From assembly GCA_963662155.1 (NCBI GenBank), contig OY759263.1, forward strand, positions 3,984,041 to 4,048,040: a stretch of DNA of 64,000 nucleotides. The letters run 5' to 3'. Of the stretch, positions 1-11,454 are shown piece after piece (the first letter of the stretch is position 1; each line of letters opens with the position of its first letter). Both the position numbers and the translations under genes were made by a program. The notes under the pieces are model-generated. The model did not search any database. It saw nothing but the letters and a program-made list of their open reading frames with translations, and was not told the origin of the DNA. The DNA comes from Lamellibrachia columna. Taxonomy: Eukaryota > Annelida > Polychaeta > Sabellida > Siboglinidae.

Positions 1-295
1 CCACAACACCACCACGCCCCACTAGTATTGTATCCACAACACCACCACGTCCCACTAGTATTGTATCCACAACACCACCACGCTCCACTTGTATTGTATC
101 CACACCTCCACGGCACACTAGTATTGTATCCACAACACCACCACGCCCCACTAATATTGTATCCACAACACCACCACGTCCCACTAGCATTGAATCCACA
201 ACACCACCACGCCACACTAGTATTGTATCTACAACACCACCACGCCACACTAGTATTGTATCCACAACACAACCACGCCCCACTAGTGTTCAAGT
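1..295. repeat. 33-bp minisatellite (copy 1, cut by window edge)
   Basis: Tandem units of about 33 bp built on CCACAACACCACCACGCCCC followed by ACTAGTATTGTAT. All frames on the plus strand stay open only because the unit is a multiple of three, so the apparent His/Pro-rich protein is a by-product. A longer version of the same array lies at 9963-10420, where the unit can be traced to the tRNA-like head of a SINE. Confidence 0.9.
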
Positions 296-1225
296 TGATA
301 ATGAGAATAATTGTATTTGTTATAATTTAGAATATGATGAGACAATGTTATTACCATGTGGTTGGATTTTAGATGTAAAAAAATATGAAATGTCAATAAT
401 TGCAGTTTAATGTTACTAATATATTATAGCTAGTAAGTTCAATTTTGTAATGTAACTACTGAAGTGTAAATTAATTAGTATATTGGCCAGAACGTCACTT
501 TTAAAACATCACTTTTAGCAAGTTTCAGCTACAATGGCCTGACCCTGTCAACACTACCCTTTCTCTAAGATTTGATTTCTACAACATTTGAATCAAGTCC
601 CAACAGCCTTGAGTCCCAACCTCTGTAACATGATTTTATTACAACAGTGTTTTTACGAATGCTTGTTATATAATGGTTTTCTTGCCATAATATTTTATAA
701 ACAGCATTTTAATGACAACAAACTGTTCAAAATACAGGCCTGCAAAATCTGAGCAAATATGGCACTTTCTGATTAAGATATTTGTAGGTTTACACGTAAG
801 TATTTAAGGAGAATAACAAGCCTACATATGTGGTTATGCTTTGTCTACCAAAAGTCAAGAATTGTGAAAAATACTTGATAATTTGCAAATACTGAACAAA
901 ACAAATTAATACCCTCTCATGCAGTGTAGCATAAGAACAAATTATCAAAATATGCACTTTTATTGATGTATACAGAGTATTTTGAACTGATGATTGGTAA
1001 AATCACACCACCTTTAGGATTACATGATGACTTTTACATAATCAGAAAAACGTGATTTTAAAATAATGCGTAATTATGGGACATTATTTCGATACATTGT
1101 TGTGTACACGCGCTTGCCCGATGGAATCAAAACAATAAAACTCACTAGTTTTCAATAGTTTTCAATACCATTGCATTTTGATTATTTCACTTTGTTTAGT
1201 CTTGCTACATAGCCTACATTTTAGA
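296..1225. other. AT-rich intergenic sequence, no gene seen
   Basis: No coding potential, RNA gene or clear repeat family is visible. The stretch is repeated in copy 2 (about 10420-11454), where about 120 bp of extra sequence is inserted near 10509-10630. Confidence 0.6.
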
Positions 1226-2155
1226 TTTAACAAGATTGCCATCTCAAACAACAAGTTCCAGGTGGCAAGTGGACAAGGAAGCCGCTGGTTTATCGAGAGT
1301 CCAACAATTTCTCATCTATGTGTAGCCCGCTCATATCAGATATATGTCAACTCTATTTTTAAACATATTCACACTACTAGCATTAACACAATCATTTGGC
1401 AGTTTATTGCATTCATTTATCACCCTCTGTGAGAAAGAGAAAGTTTGAAGAACATATTCCTATCAACATCCTCATAACCGTTCACTATTTGAAACACTTC
1501 TATTTGGTCTCCTCTTAGTCTCCTGGTCTCTAGTGTTGTCAAACGACATTGTAATAAGCGGCTTTCGTAACTAAGGTCTCTCAATTATGAAATCAGTTTA
1601 GTTGCTCTTCGTTGTATTCTTTCTAGATTGGCCTATGTCCTTTTTACGATACGGCCTCCATCGTTGAATACCATATTCCAAGTGTGGTCTAAATATTGCT
1701 TTGTACATTATTACATTATTAGTTGTTTCTCCTTATAAGTGATAGCTAATTAGCCCTACAATTTGATTTCCTTGCGAAGCAGAAATCCGACATTGCTCTG
1801 AAACTTTCATGCCAGCACTAAATGTTACTCCTAAGTCCTTTTCTTGTGTGGTTCTACCTAGTACAGCATCCCCTATTTTATATTCTTCATGCATGTTTCC
1901 ATGTCCTATGTGTATGCATTTACACTTCCCACAATTGAATAACATTTGCCATTTTTCTGATCATTTAACTAATTTATCTAGATCATCCTGTAAACTTTGT
2001 TTATCTGTAACACTAGTAACCTATCTGAATACTTTTGTCTCATCTGCAAATTTCAGTACTTTGCTAGATATGTCATCTTCCAAAATTCAGTACTTTGCTA
2101 GATATGTCATCTTCCAATAGTTCCAAGTTTACAATAATACCAAATAAAAATAACC
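1226..2155 (-). mobile_element. CR1 3' fragment, decayed (copy 1)
   Basis: On the minus strand this matches the C-terminal part of the CR1 ORF2 and the 3' tail seen in the well-preserved copy at 42111-46260. The tail GATTTAACAAGATTGCCATC and the segment for GDAVLGRTTQEKDLGVT are recognisable, but stops and indels break the frame. A 38-bp internal tandem duplication (CAGTACTTTGCTAGATATG...) sits near its upstream end at 2065-2120. It is a dead 5'-truncated copy. Confidence 0.85.
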
Positions 2156-2429
2156 TTTTGTGAAGGGCTTTTTGCCAAAACGAGTTCTTATGTGCTTTTG
2201 GCAACCACACTGCCTGTTAAACCTTGGAGTCTGCCATTCCTGAATACAGTGGCATAGGCCACAGTAACTGATAAGCAAATAATCCAATAGTCTCTGTTTT
2301 GAATGAAATTATTGGTTTCGTTTAACAATGTAATTAACTGTGTAAAACATAATAGCTTTTATACATTTCAGTCAAAAATGTGAACATTACCTGCGATTAT
2401 AATTATAATCCTAAAGTAAATTAAATTTG

Positions 2430-2473
2430 TCAGAATCCCTAAATTTGGAAAACCAAATTTAAGGATTCTGACA
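2430..2473. repeat. Short hairpin, about 20-bp stem
   Basis: GTCAGAATCCCTAAATTTGG is followed after a 4-base loop by its near-perfect inverse (one mismatch). It marks the upstream edge of the plus-strand LINE piece and is repeated at 12651-12694 in copy 2. Confidence 0.7.
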
Positions 2474-2974
2474 ATAATGTAAACAGACAATGTGAAATCC
2501 TTAGGAGAGCATTACATTTGTTAGACGAACAATATACATCACAAAAAGAAATGTCTAACCCCAGGAAGGGTAATTTCCCTCTGAATGCAAACACTAGAAA
2601 ACTGATTAGACGTAAAATATATTGTGGACAAGACATATGGAAACAAGAGATGGGAATAAATATCTGGAGTATTGCAAAATTAGAAACAAAGTCAAAAACT
2701 TCGAAAGGATTTTTAAGAAAACTTAGCAATTAAAAAAAATAAAGAACCCAAAAGCCTTCTGGTAATATTACAATTCCAAAACTACAATCAAACCAGGAAT
2801 TGGAAAATTAAATGTACATCCAATGAATTCCAAACTACAACAGATGATGGGGGAAAAGCAAATATTTTTGCAACCTACTTCGCTAGCGTATTTACAACCA
2901 AAGAACCAGGAAAAATATCAATTACCTCGAGTGAAGACTAAAACAATGAGGGAAGAGTTAACAATAACTGAAAG
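2474..2974 (+). pseudogene. LINE ORF2 fragment, part 1 (copy 1)
   Basis: A Lys-rich open stretch (2518-2733, including NANTRKLIRRKIYCGQDIW) precedes many stops. It resembles the linker between the endonuclease and reverse transcriptase domains of a jockey/CR1-like LINE that is different from the young CR1 family in this window. It is interrupted at 2974/4658 by a hAT element and resumes after it. Confidence 0.6.
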
Positions 2975-4657
2975 CAGGGTTGGCATGTAACGAAGTAAAA
3001 GTACTTCGTTACAATACTTGAGTAGTTATTTCAAGTAATTGGCGTGTAACGAAGTAGAATTTTGACTAAATACTTTTTACTTATAACGTAGTAGTTTTAT
3101 CCAAAGTAACGCGACTTTTTACTCCGTTACTTTTATTTACTTCGGAATATATTTTCGTTAATTTTTATGGCGAAACCGCTGCTGCCGGTGGCGCTCCACC
3201 GTCAACGACATTAAAAAAAACTGTTCATAGTCGCCAGGCCGAAAGCTATTAATATAATTCAATCGCATGTCAGTTCGCGATCACATTTGCATGCATACCT
3301 CTCTTCGGGATATCGACTGTTTTATGTCTACGTCAGTGAACGAATTCTGCCAAATATTGGCATAGGTCAGGTCAAGGCCGTTGACATAAAATGTCACTTC
3401 GAGCACACAACGCTTGAACGCCATCTCAAACCACGAATGTCTCCGTTGCACCATATAAACTATTAATCAGTAAGTTTCCAATACGTATTATAAATATTAA
3501 AATTTTCAATTTCCACAATGTATTGATAATCCCCATACACTGACACAATTCTGATATTCGTGAGCGAACGCGCATCTTGGATCTAGAACGAGAACCGATT
3601 TTCTCCCATTGGCATTGTCATTGTCAGCAACGGCCTTACCGGCTTACGTCAGCATTAAAGCATTTTACTTTCACGAATAAAATTCATATTGAGATGTTTA
3701 ATAAATTCATAATAATGATTACTCGACAGAACTAAACAGTAAAGAATTGATACTCTGCCATTTGGCAGCATCTTTTTCCAGCAATAGCTTATTCAAGCTG
3801 ACCCATAAATATAAATAATATCAAAGACAGGGACAGGGGCCCTGACAGGTCACTTTTAATTGCAATTAGCAACCGCATTCCTCTGTTGCACTGATCTGTC
3901 TTCTGATCAATTCTAGCCCCAGATGGTACCAAGTAACCAACACAGCTAGCTGCTAAAGCCTGTTGTTTCAATGTGTGTGTGAGCTGATAAGACATGTCTG
4001 GGAAGACATGAGAAGGTGGCGGTTCACAAGCCAGATGGCTTCATCAGCTAGGCATCAAATGTCTTTGTTAATTTTACTATGGGCAGTGCTATGTTGTATT
4101 ACCTCTGACCAATTTCCCTGAGAGTCTACTACTAGTACTGGACTGACCCTCTACCTACTCAGATACAATCACACCTGCGTATACATATCCTGTTGTACAA
4201 TCTAGCTCCTCCCATACCTCAGTGGAACAGGTCGAAAAAAAGACAGATTGTGCCTCTTCATTAATTAAGTTCTGTATTTAACTGAAATTATTTGATGTTG
4301 TGAGCGCTCATTAAAGATAATTTAATTGTCCAAGCATCCAAGCTCCGTGTTCAATGGTGGAAGACCGATTGACCAGCTAAGGCTGTCTGGGAGCACATTG
4401 TTATAGGTAGAGTGGTTGCAAAACAGTTGTCAGATGCAAGTTGTATAATTTATATAATATTACTCATGATTTTGTTGTTATTTCTAAGTGTTGTACTTTT
4501 ACTTCTACTTTTACTTCAAATACTTTTGAAAAGTAGTTTTACTTTTTACTCAAGTAGTTTTTTTTACAAAGTAATTTTACTTTTACTCAAGTAGTTTTTA
4601 GGTGAATTACTTTTACTTTTACTTAAGTACAAAATTAAAGTAATTCAGTCAACCCTG
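2975..4657. mobile_element. Non-autonomous hAT element, 1,683 bp (copy 1)
   Basis: The ends are CAGGGTTGGC and its inverse (GTCAACCCTG), flanked by the 8-bp direct repeat ACTGAAAG at 2967-2974 and 4658-4665. CAGGG termini and 8-bp target duplications are typical of hAT transposons. Both subterminal regions are packed with AAGTA/TACTT motifs, possible transposase sites. No transposase frame is present. Compared with copy 2 it keeps about 200 bp near 4075-4270. Confidence 0.87.
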
Positions 4658-4665
4658 ACTGAAAG

Positions 4666-6187
4666 TAAAATATTATTGGCGTTAAAAAACTTAAAGATAA
4701 AAAAATCCCCTGGTCCAGATAAGATAGCAGCCAGGCTTTTGGTGGAACTATCGAAATTGATAAGTCACCCATTACAGATAATATTTGAAATATCTATAAG
4801 AAGCACTTAGTATTCCAAACGATTGGAAAGAAGGGAAAATATCAGCGATTTATAGCAATTATCATCCAGTAAGCCTTACTTACAGTATACTATGCAAATG
4901 CATGGAAACGATAATTAGAAATCATAGTATGAAATATATGAAGGAAAATGGTATATTTAGTCCAAAACAATATGGTTTTATATAAGGGCGTTCAACAGTC
5001 CTCCAACGTATTAAGGTTTTAGATAATTGAACCTTGGAACTCGATAATGTTAATTATATAGATGTTATTTAAATAAACTGCCAGAATTCTTTTGACCCTC
5101 TATCACATAAGATTAGATAGCTTCAACATTACGAAGGAAGTCATAAATTGGATAGAAGCATTTCTCACAAAAGGTGGTTGTGAATGGACAGAAATCCAAA
5201 TGGCACAAATTGACTTTTGGGATACCCCAGTTTTTGGTTTCAAGACAATTTACTATTTGTGTTATATATAAATGCCTTATCAGAATTAACAAAGTCTGAT
5301 ACATGTTTATTTGCACACAAGACATCTTACAACATGACATAAATATCTTAGAGCAGTTGAGTGATAAGTGGTTATTAAACTGTCATCCTGACAAATGCAC
5401 ATGACTATTGGTAAAAATAATGTTGGGACAATCGAATGTTCTATGACACTAAACAATACCAGGCATCCGCTTGACACAATTGAATTTTTTAATATTGCCT
5501 ATTCTCTTTAGCTTCTTGGCACCTCCATCCTTCTGTTGACGACTTTTCGCCACGAGAATGCCTAAATCCTTTGGTTTTGTCGCGCCACTGAGCTCGGGTT
5601 TTCCGATGATATTGGCGCCAAAGAAGTCATTTTATTATTATCATTATTTAACGCAAAAAGACTCAGTCACTGAAGACACCAATCTGTCTTTGATGATCGC
5701 ATTAATCAAGTTGTAAATAAAGCAACAAAGATGACAAAAATAATTCGCAGAACTTTCCAATTTCTAGACAAACATACGTTCTTGCCATTATATAAAATAA
5801 TGGTAAGAACGCATCTTGACCACACCATAGCAGTATGATACCCTTATAAGAAGAAAAAACATTATTGCAATAGAAAACTTCCAAAAAAGAGCAACCAAAG
5901 AATTGCCAGGTATGAGTAACCTAACTTATGTAGACAGATTAAACTCACTGACAGTACCATCATTAGCATGTAAACGTTTATGAGGAGATATAATTAAAGG
6001 TTTTTAAAATTAGACAAAACGTATACAACAATGAATCCTCACATAAACTTTTAAAATGGGATGAAACATCTTTCAGGACAGGGAATAGAGGTCATGAGAA
6101 AAATGCTATCCCTCTCAGTGTGACTGAGCCTTGGAATTCCCTTCCTGAGTCGTACAGGCAAAATCCATAAATTCATTAGAAGAGGTC
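4666..6187 (+). pseudogene. LINE reverse transcriptase, part 2 (copy 1)
   Basis: Decayed reverse transcriptase of a jockey/CR1-like LINE. Recognisable pieces are KKSPGPDKIAARLL (start of the RT domain, near 4700), NLSFDDRINQVVNKA (copy 2 reads better) and the C-terminal LPLYKIMVRTHLDH and NFQRRATKELPG around 5780-5920. Stops and frameshifts are everywhere. A foreign piece of about 175 bp splits it at 5483-5660. Confidence 0.75.
5483..5660. mobile_element. Short SINE-like insertion in the LINE
   Basis: The LINE reading frame breaks at about 5482 (after the LDTIE codons) and resumes at about 5661, so this piece is an insertion. It ends in a TTATTATTATCATT run. A 20-bp motif, GAGCTCGGGTTTTCCGATGA, recurs in similar form next to an ATT-repeat at 36215-36275, so this may be a short repeat family. 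The boundaries are approximate. Confidence 0.4.
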
Positions 6188-6790
6188 CGGGCAATTACCC
6201 TTGCCAAACAATTTTGCACACGTTGAAGTTTCAAGATGTCCTTGAGAGCAATATTATGATAAATGGAATTGCAGTAGTCAAGTCTGCTGCTAACCGGAGC
6301 AGTTGCAATAGTTTGGCGACAGCAAAATACATATACCGGCGAATACGACGAAGGTCACGAATGTGATAAAAGCAGCAAAGACAAGTTTGTGAAATATGCT
6401 GTCTAAAATTAAGATTATTATCAAAGGAGACTCCTAGATTCCGTGCTGAGACATAGGTGTCGGGGGAAAAACAATCAAGTTTACCACGCTGCTTTTGTGC
6501 ACCAATAATAAGAAAATCTGTTTTATTTGCATTTAACTTTAATCTGCTGTCAGTCATCCAGTGGAATATATTCTGACGACAATCCCTGGGTTGGTTTAAG
6601 TAAAATGTGTGTCCGGCGTAGCCAAGGAAAGGTAAATGTGTGTATCATCTGCATGTAGGTGGTGGTCCAAGTTGTGAGTTTAAATTACTGCGCTTAGTGG
6701 AGTAGTGTAAAGAATAAAAAGTAATGGTCCAAGAACAGAACCTTGAGGGACACCACATGAAGCTATGTTTGTACTTTACAGAAATGTACA
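6187..6790 (-). pseudogene. LINE reverse transcriptase fragment (L2/jockey-like)
   Basis: Read on the minus strand, the order is SCGVPQGSVLGPLLF, an HADDTHIYLS catalytic box (D-D), RLKLNANKTDFLIIG, SARNLGVSFDNNLNFRQHIS, CFYHIRDLRRIRRY and, after a frameshift near 6290, SRLDYCNSIYHNIALKD. These are the conserved palm and post-palm blocks of L2/jockey-group LINEs. Both ends are truncated and several stops are present. Confidence 0.88.
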
Positions 6791-7211
6791 ATACTGATCT
6801 CAATGCTGAATGTTTACATGTCACGACAATGTTATGTTATGAATTCGTACTTGATGCATATCTAGGACAAACCTAATGATGATTATAAAATAGCATAATT
6901 TTTACTATTTGTGGTACAAAAAAATTACTCCCATGACTACATCAATTGCATGAATGGATTTGCCCATTAAAAGTGTTGTATGTGTAGCTTGGAGTAATTT
7001 GATTTATAATTTATCATTCCATCTACGGCTTAAGCTTCTTCATTACAAAACAACCGCTATGGGACAAGTCTGTATTTTTGTTGTTATGCATATATTTAGA
7101 AAGCAGACTTAACCATTAAAAAAAATCCAAAAACATGTTTAGACGGATGTGTGCATCAGGTCACTAGATGCTCCGAGGAAATATATTATGTATGATATAT
7201 CTCCAGGAGGA
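6791..7211. other. Intergenic, no feature seen
   Basis: AT-rich sequence upstream of the candidate exon at 7212. I see no repeat family or gene here. Confidence 0.5.
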
Positions 7212-8023
7212 CGTCGGCAGTGTTGGAATTTCGGAATACGTCGGAAGCCAAGAGAGCTATCGATGAAGCTCTGCAGCGTCGACGCATTTACAGGAGATCT
7301 GGTTCAATTAAAGATGAGAGCCTCCCAAATGAGCACTCTACTTCAAGCAGGTAAGATCATCCATTACTCTTGGTACTAGCAGTAAGAATTTAAATGCAAA
7401 ATAGTACGTATTTCTTCAAATGCAGATACATTTAAAATAGCTCAAATGCAAATTATGTTTCATAAGTACTTCACTTACTTTTTAAATATTTCTTCTGATG
7501 CTTTTTCTCATATATTGGGGACGTTTAGACTGTACATTGTTGGGTTGTGCCAAATGTCTGATATTCATACATAAGTTTGAGCTAAATGCACATATTTGTG
7601 AAATGCAGGGACCTGCTGGCCTACTGGTAGTAAAAGTAGTTCAGTTGAATATATCTCATCATGTGAGAAATTGTAAAAGTTGTCTTCTTATTGTTGCCAA
7701 AATATGTTGCATTCTCCGGAAGAACCGTATTTATGTTGCTACTGCATTCGTTTATTTTAAAATGATGGTCCATGGTTCACAATAACAATGTATGTCACAC
7801 ATAACGTCTGAAAGCGTTCTGATTAAGCACATATGTTTGCGTGTCTACATGTGAATGTGCTTTTGCTTGTCTATACAGTTTCACTTTCCTACTAATGTTC
7901 TTTGACAGTGGCAACATTGCTTCAACGCGCAGTCACGAGCTCTCCATTTCCAAAAGAAACGCGAAGAACATACGATCCAAAAAAAGTTACAGATCCGACT
8001 TTGCTTTGGATCAAACCCTTTAA
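7212..8023 (+). CDS. Candidate last two exons of an unrecognised gene
   Basis: Exon a runs from about 7212 (acceptor ATATCTCCAG) to 7350 and ends AGCAG before a strong donor GTAAGATC. Exon b starts at 7909 after the acceptor TTCTTTGACAG and reads to TAA at 8021-8023. The phases fit: the two bases left by exon a and the first base of exon b make one Ser codon. Exon a reads through LEFRNTSEAKRAIDEALQRR, a basic, probably helical stretch; exon b is Ser/Lys/Arg-rich and ends SDFALDQTL. I do not recognise the family. Upstream exons were not found. The evidence is the open frames plus matching splice phases, so this stays a prediction. Confidence 0.45.
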
Positions 8024-8163
8024 TAGCATCAAGGAAAGGCACGGCGACTTCACCAGCAACATATGTGCTGAACAAACAGTTTCACAGAGACAGAAAACAT
8101 GGCATTAACATGTGCAACTTAAATGCCGTACTTTTTTCATTAAATAGAAAAAGTCCAAGTCCA

Positions 8164-8238
8164 AGATCATAATCGTGTTGAGAGAGAGACAGAGAGAGAG
8201 GGGGGGAGAGAAGATAGCGTAGAGAGGAGAAAGAGAAA

Positions 8239-8290
<52 letters not shown>

Positions 8291-8330
8291 AAGACAGACA
8301 CACAGACAGAGAAGGGGGAGAGACGGTGCG
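8164..8330. repeat. GA / GACA low-complexity tract
   Basis: (GAGA)n followed by (GACA)n from about 8183 to 8310. It carries no gene. Confidence 0.9.
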
Positions 8331-8695
8331 TGCGTGTGTGTTTATGAAATATTTCAGGACTAAACTTAAATGTCTATGGTTAAATGCGCAATGTTACAAT
8401 AAGAAAAGCGAGTTAAACATCATGCCAGCGGATCGTGACGGTTTCACAGCATCGTGGACAAATCAGGACATGCGCTTTGTGATTTCTGAACATGTTACAG
8501 TTTAAAAAATTCCCTCAAAACGGGTGTTCGTTCGAACCATCCGAAACGTCATGACGACGGTCATGGTATGCAGCATTTGGCACTCTGACGTAGTACGTAT
8601 TCGTTTTCGTTGTTACTAAATATGCCCAAAGTCTAAGTAGTAGCCTACCTTATGTTTTTACTAATTAACACAATGTATATGCCTACTTATTGTTG

Positions 8696-8697
<2 letters not shown>
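8331..8697. other. Intergenic, no feature seen
   Basis: No coding signal or repeat recognised. Confidence 0.5.

Positions 8698-8791
<94 letters not shown>
8698..8791. repeat. (TA)n microsatellite
   Basis: About 94 bp of uninterrupted TA dinucleotides. Confidence 0.98.
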
Positions 8792-8793
<2 letters not shown>

Positions 8794-8899
8794 TGCCTTC
8801 ACGATAAAAAAATCTCCCACACCGCAAACCCTGGTCTGGTTTCCAGTTGGTCCACGAGACCCTTTTGAATCTGCTGCAAGTTGAATATTTTGCTTCAGG

Positions 8900-9017
8900 A
8901 AGAGGGTTTCGATGGCATGCTATCGCTTTTCAGAATTAATGCAGATAGTGAAACCGTTCTGTATTTCAAGTTCAGTGAAGACGAGACGCTTATCGAAGAC
9001 GTCCAAGCATATATAAT
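8900..9017 (+). CDS. Possible single exon, unknown product
   Basis: After the acceptor-like TATTTTGCTTCAG at 8899, an open frame reads EEGFDGMLSLFRINADSETV and continues with acidic residues. The composition looks protein-like, but there is no convincing donor and no family match, so this is a weak call. It could be a later exon of the gene at 7212 if that gene is alternatively spliced. Confidence 0.2.
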
Positions 9018-9309
9018 ATGTTGTTCTGTTTGCATATACTGTATTCTAGTCACTAGTGCAGTTTAATATATACTTAGTCAATGTGTGTTCAGCATCAACT
9101 GTGCCAACTGTCCAACATTCAGCTTCAGTATTACCTTTATGTTTGGTCCATCGTTGATTAGTTACTTAATATAATAATTAGCTGAGGTTTATTAATTCAA
9201 AACTGCTTTCAATGAGTTGTGGTTCCATAAATCCATGTAACACACTGTCTGTTATTGAGGTTCGTGATGATACCAGTGATTCCGCCAACAGTGATATGTT
9301 AATTAGAAG

Positions 9310-9655
9310 AATAATAAAACAGTAGGTTCTTATATAATGCAGCACCCAGTGTGTAGAACCGCTCAAAGCACCTTATACTTCACCCTCTCGCACAGCTGTT
9401 CTTTACAACACCAACCCAACTTTTCTGGGAAGAATTCAGCCAGACTGCAATTACGGCGCATAGAATGTTCGTTCACATATATCAACCACTGTCTATTGCC
9501 AAATACTCATTCATTTTATACAGTTGGGTGAACTAGGGCAACGTGGAGTGAATTAATTTGCACAAGGTTCGAAACGGCGACTAGACGATTCGAACCCGGG
9601 TTATCTCGATAGAGAGTGCAATGTTCTTGCCATTACACTACTACTCCCCAGATGG
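9310..9655 (-). mobile_element. tRNA-derived SINE, copy 1
   Basis: On the minus strand the head reads GGGGAGTAGTAGTGTAATGG (A-box-like) and later GGGTTCGAATC (B-box-like), about the spacing of a tRNA promoter. The body and the tail GGTGCTTTGAGCGG ... ATTATATAAG look like the 3' end borrowed from an L2/RTE-type LINE. Related copies are at 9656-9985 and 48635-48899. Confidence 0.78.
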
Positions 9656-9985
9656 GAGGCTCAAACCCTTGCCACACCCCTTGCATTACTGTGCATAAAC
9701 TATTCGTTCACTATCCACCACTGTATATCACCACTGTATATCACCACTGTATATTACCACTGTATATCACCACTGTATATCACCACTGTATATCACCACT
9801 GTATATCACCACTGTGTATAACCACTGTGTATCAACACTGTATATCACCACTGTATATCGTCAGGCACTCATTTATACAGCTGAGTGAACTGAGGCAACG
9901 CGGAGTGTACACAATTGTACAAGCTTTTAACCTAGGTTCTCTTGATCGCGTGTCCGATGTTCTAACCACAACACTACCACGCCCC
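9656..9985 (-). mobile_element. tRNA-derived SINE, copy 2, with internal expansion
   Basis: Same family and orientation as the neighbour at 9310-9655. The shared landmarks are ATTCGTTCAC, a TTTATACAGCTGAGTGAAC block and the head GGGGCGTGGTAGTGTTGTGG. A 13-bp minisatellite has grown in its body and its head passes directly into the 33-bp minisatellite. Confidence 0.7.
9714..9860. repeat. 13-bp minisatellite inside the SINE
   Basis: About 11 units of CCACTGTATATCA with few changes. The neighbouring SINE has a single matching site (CCACTGTCTATTG) at the same place, so the array arose by local expansion of SINE sequence. Confidence 0.9.
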
Positions 9986-10420
9986 ACTAGTGTTCTACCC
10001 ACAACACTACAACGCCCATTAGTGTTTTATCTAAAACACTATCACACCCACTTGTGTTATGTCCACAACGCAACCACCCCACTAGTGTTCTATCCATAAC
10101 ACCACCACGCCCCACTAGTGTTCTATCCACAACACCACCACGTCCCACTAGCACTGTATCCACAACACCACCAAGCCACACTAGTATTGTACCAACAACA
10201 CCACCACGCCCCACTAGTATTGTCTCCACAACACCACCACGCTCCACTTGTATTGTATCCACAACACCTCCACGCCACACTAGTATTGTATCCACAACAC
10301 CACCACGCCCCACTAATATTGTATCCACAACACCACCACGTCCCACTAGCATTGAATCCACAACACCACAACGCCACACTAGTATTGTATCCACAACACA
10401 ACCACGCCCCACTAGTGTTC
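9963..10420. repeat. 33-bp minisatellite (copy 2)
   Basis: About 14 units related to CCACAACACCACCACGCCCC plus ACTAGTGTTCTAT. The first unit is continuous with the SINE head at 9963-9985. Unit-to-unit changes (ACTAGT/ACTTGT, GTATCC/GAATCC) recur in the same order in the array at 1-295. Confidence 0.93.
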
Positions 10421-10528
10421 AAGTTGATAATAAGAATAATTGTATTTGTTATAATTTAGAATATGATGAGACAATGTTATTACCATGTGGTTGGATTTTA
10501 GATGTATGATTGCAAAAAAAAAATATGA

Positions 10529-10553
10529 AATTAAAGTAATTCAGTCAACCCTG
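10529..10553. mobile_element. Stray hAT right terminus
   Basis: AATTAAAGTAATTCAGTCAA followed by CCCTG is identical to the last 25 bp of the hAT element at 2975-4657. It lies far from that element and is followed by a duplicate (10554-10630) of sequence from 10856-10930. Copy 1 lacks this insert. Confidence 0.7.
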
Positions 10554-11454
10554 TAACATGATTTTATTACAACATTGTTTTTACGAATGCTTGTTATATA
10601 ATGGTTTTCTTGCCATAATATTTTATAATTGCAGTTTAATGTTACTAATATATTATAGCTAGTAAGTTCAATTTTGTAATGTAACTACTGAAGTGTAAAT
10701 TAATTAGTATATTGGCCAGAACGTCACTTTTAAAACATCACTTTTAGCAAGTTTCAGCTACAATGGCCTGACCCTGTCAACACTACCCTTTCTCTAAGAT
10801 TTGATTTCTACAACATTTGAATCAAGTCCCAACAGCCTTGAGTCCCAACCTCTGTAACATGATTTTATTACAACATTGTTTTTACGAATGCTTGTTATAT
10901 AATGGTTTTCTTGCCATAATATTTTATAAACAGCATTTTAATGACAACAAACTGTTCAAACTACAGGCCTGCAAAATCTGAGCAAATATGGCACTTTCTG
11001 ATTAAGATATTTGTAGGTTTACACGTAAGTATTTAAGGAGAATAACAAGCCTACATATGTGGTTATGCTTTGTCTACCAAAAGTCAAGAATTGTGAAAAA
11101 TACTTGATAATTTGCAAATACTAAACAAAACAAATTAATACCCTCTCATGCAGTGTAGCATAAGAACAAATTATCAAAATATGCACTTTTATTGATGTAT
11201 ACAGAGTATTTTGAACTGATGATTGGTAAAATCACACCACCTTTAGGATTACATGATGACTTTTACATAATCAGAAAAACGTGATTTTAAAATAATGCGT
11301 AATTATGGGACATTATTTCGATACATTTTTGTGTACACGCGCTTGCCCGATGGAATCAAAACAATAAAACTCACTAGTTTTCAATAGTTTTCAGTACCAT
11401 TGCATTTTGATTGTTTCACTTTGTTTAGTCTTGCTACATAGCCTACATTTTAGA

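Larger units (their letters stand above)
1..6187 (+). repeat. Segmental duplication, copy 1
   Basis: The sequence from the window start to 6187 reappears in the same order and orientation at about 10118-16196. The offset is 10,221 bp over most of its length and 10,010 bp after a deletion of about 200 bp in copy 2. Both copies share the same nested insertions with the same target duplications, so the segment was duplicated after those insertions. Homology stops sharply after GAAGAGGTC in both copies and the flanks differ. Confidence 0.93.

Noticed and set aside
9540..9655. A genuine tRNA gene on the minus strand
   Set aside because: A- and B-box-like words are present, but the sequence does not fold into a full cloverleaf with paired acceptor ends and continues into a SINE body.
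10054..10509. Overlapping long open frames with His/Pro or Thr/Pro repeats on both strands
   Set aside because: They follow from the 33-bp minisatellite, whose unit is a multiple of three, and have no other protein-like sequence.
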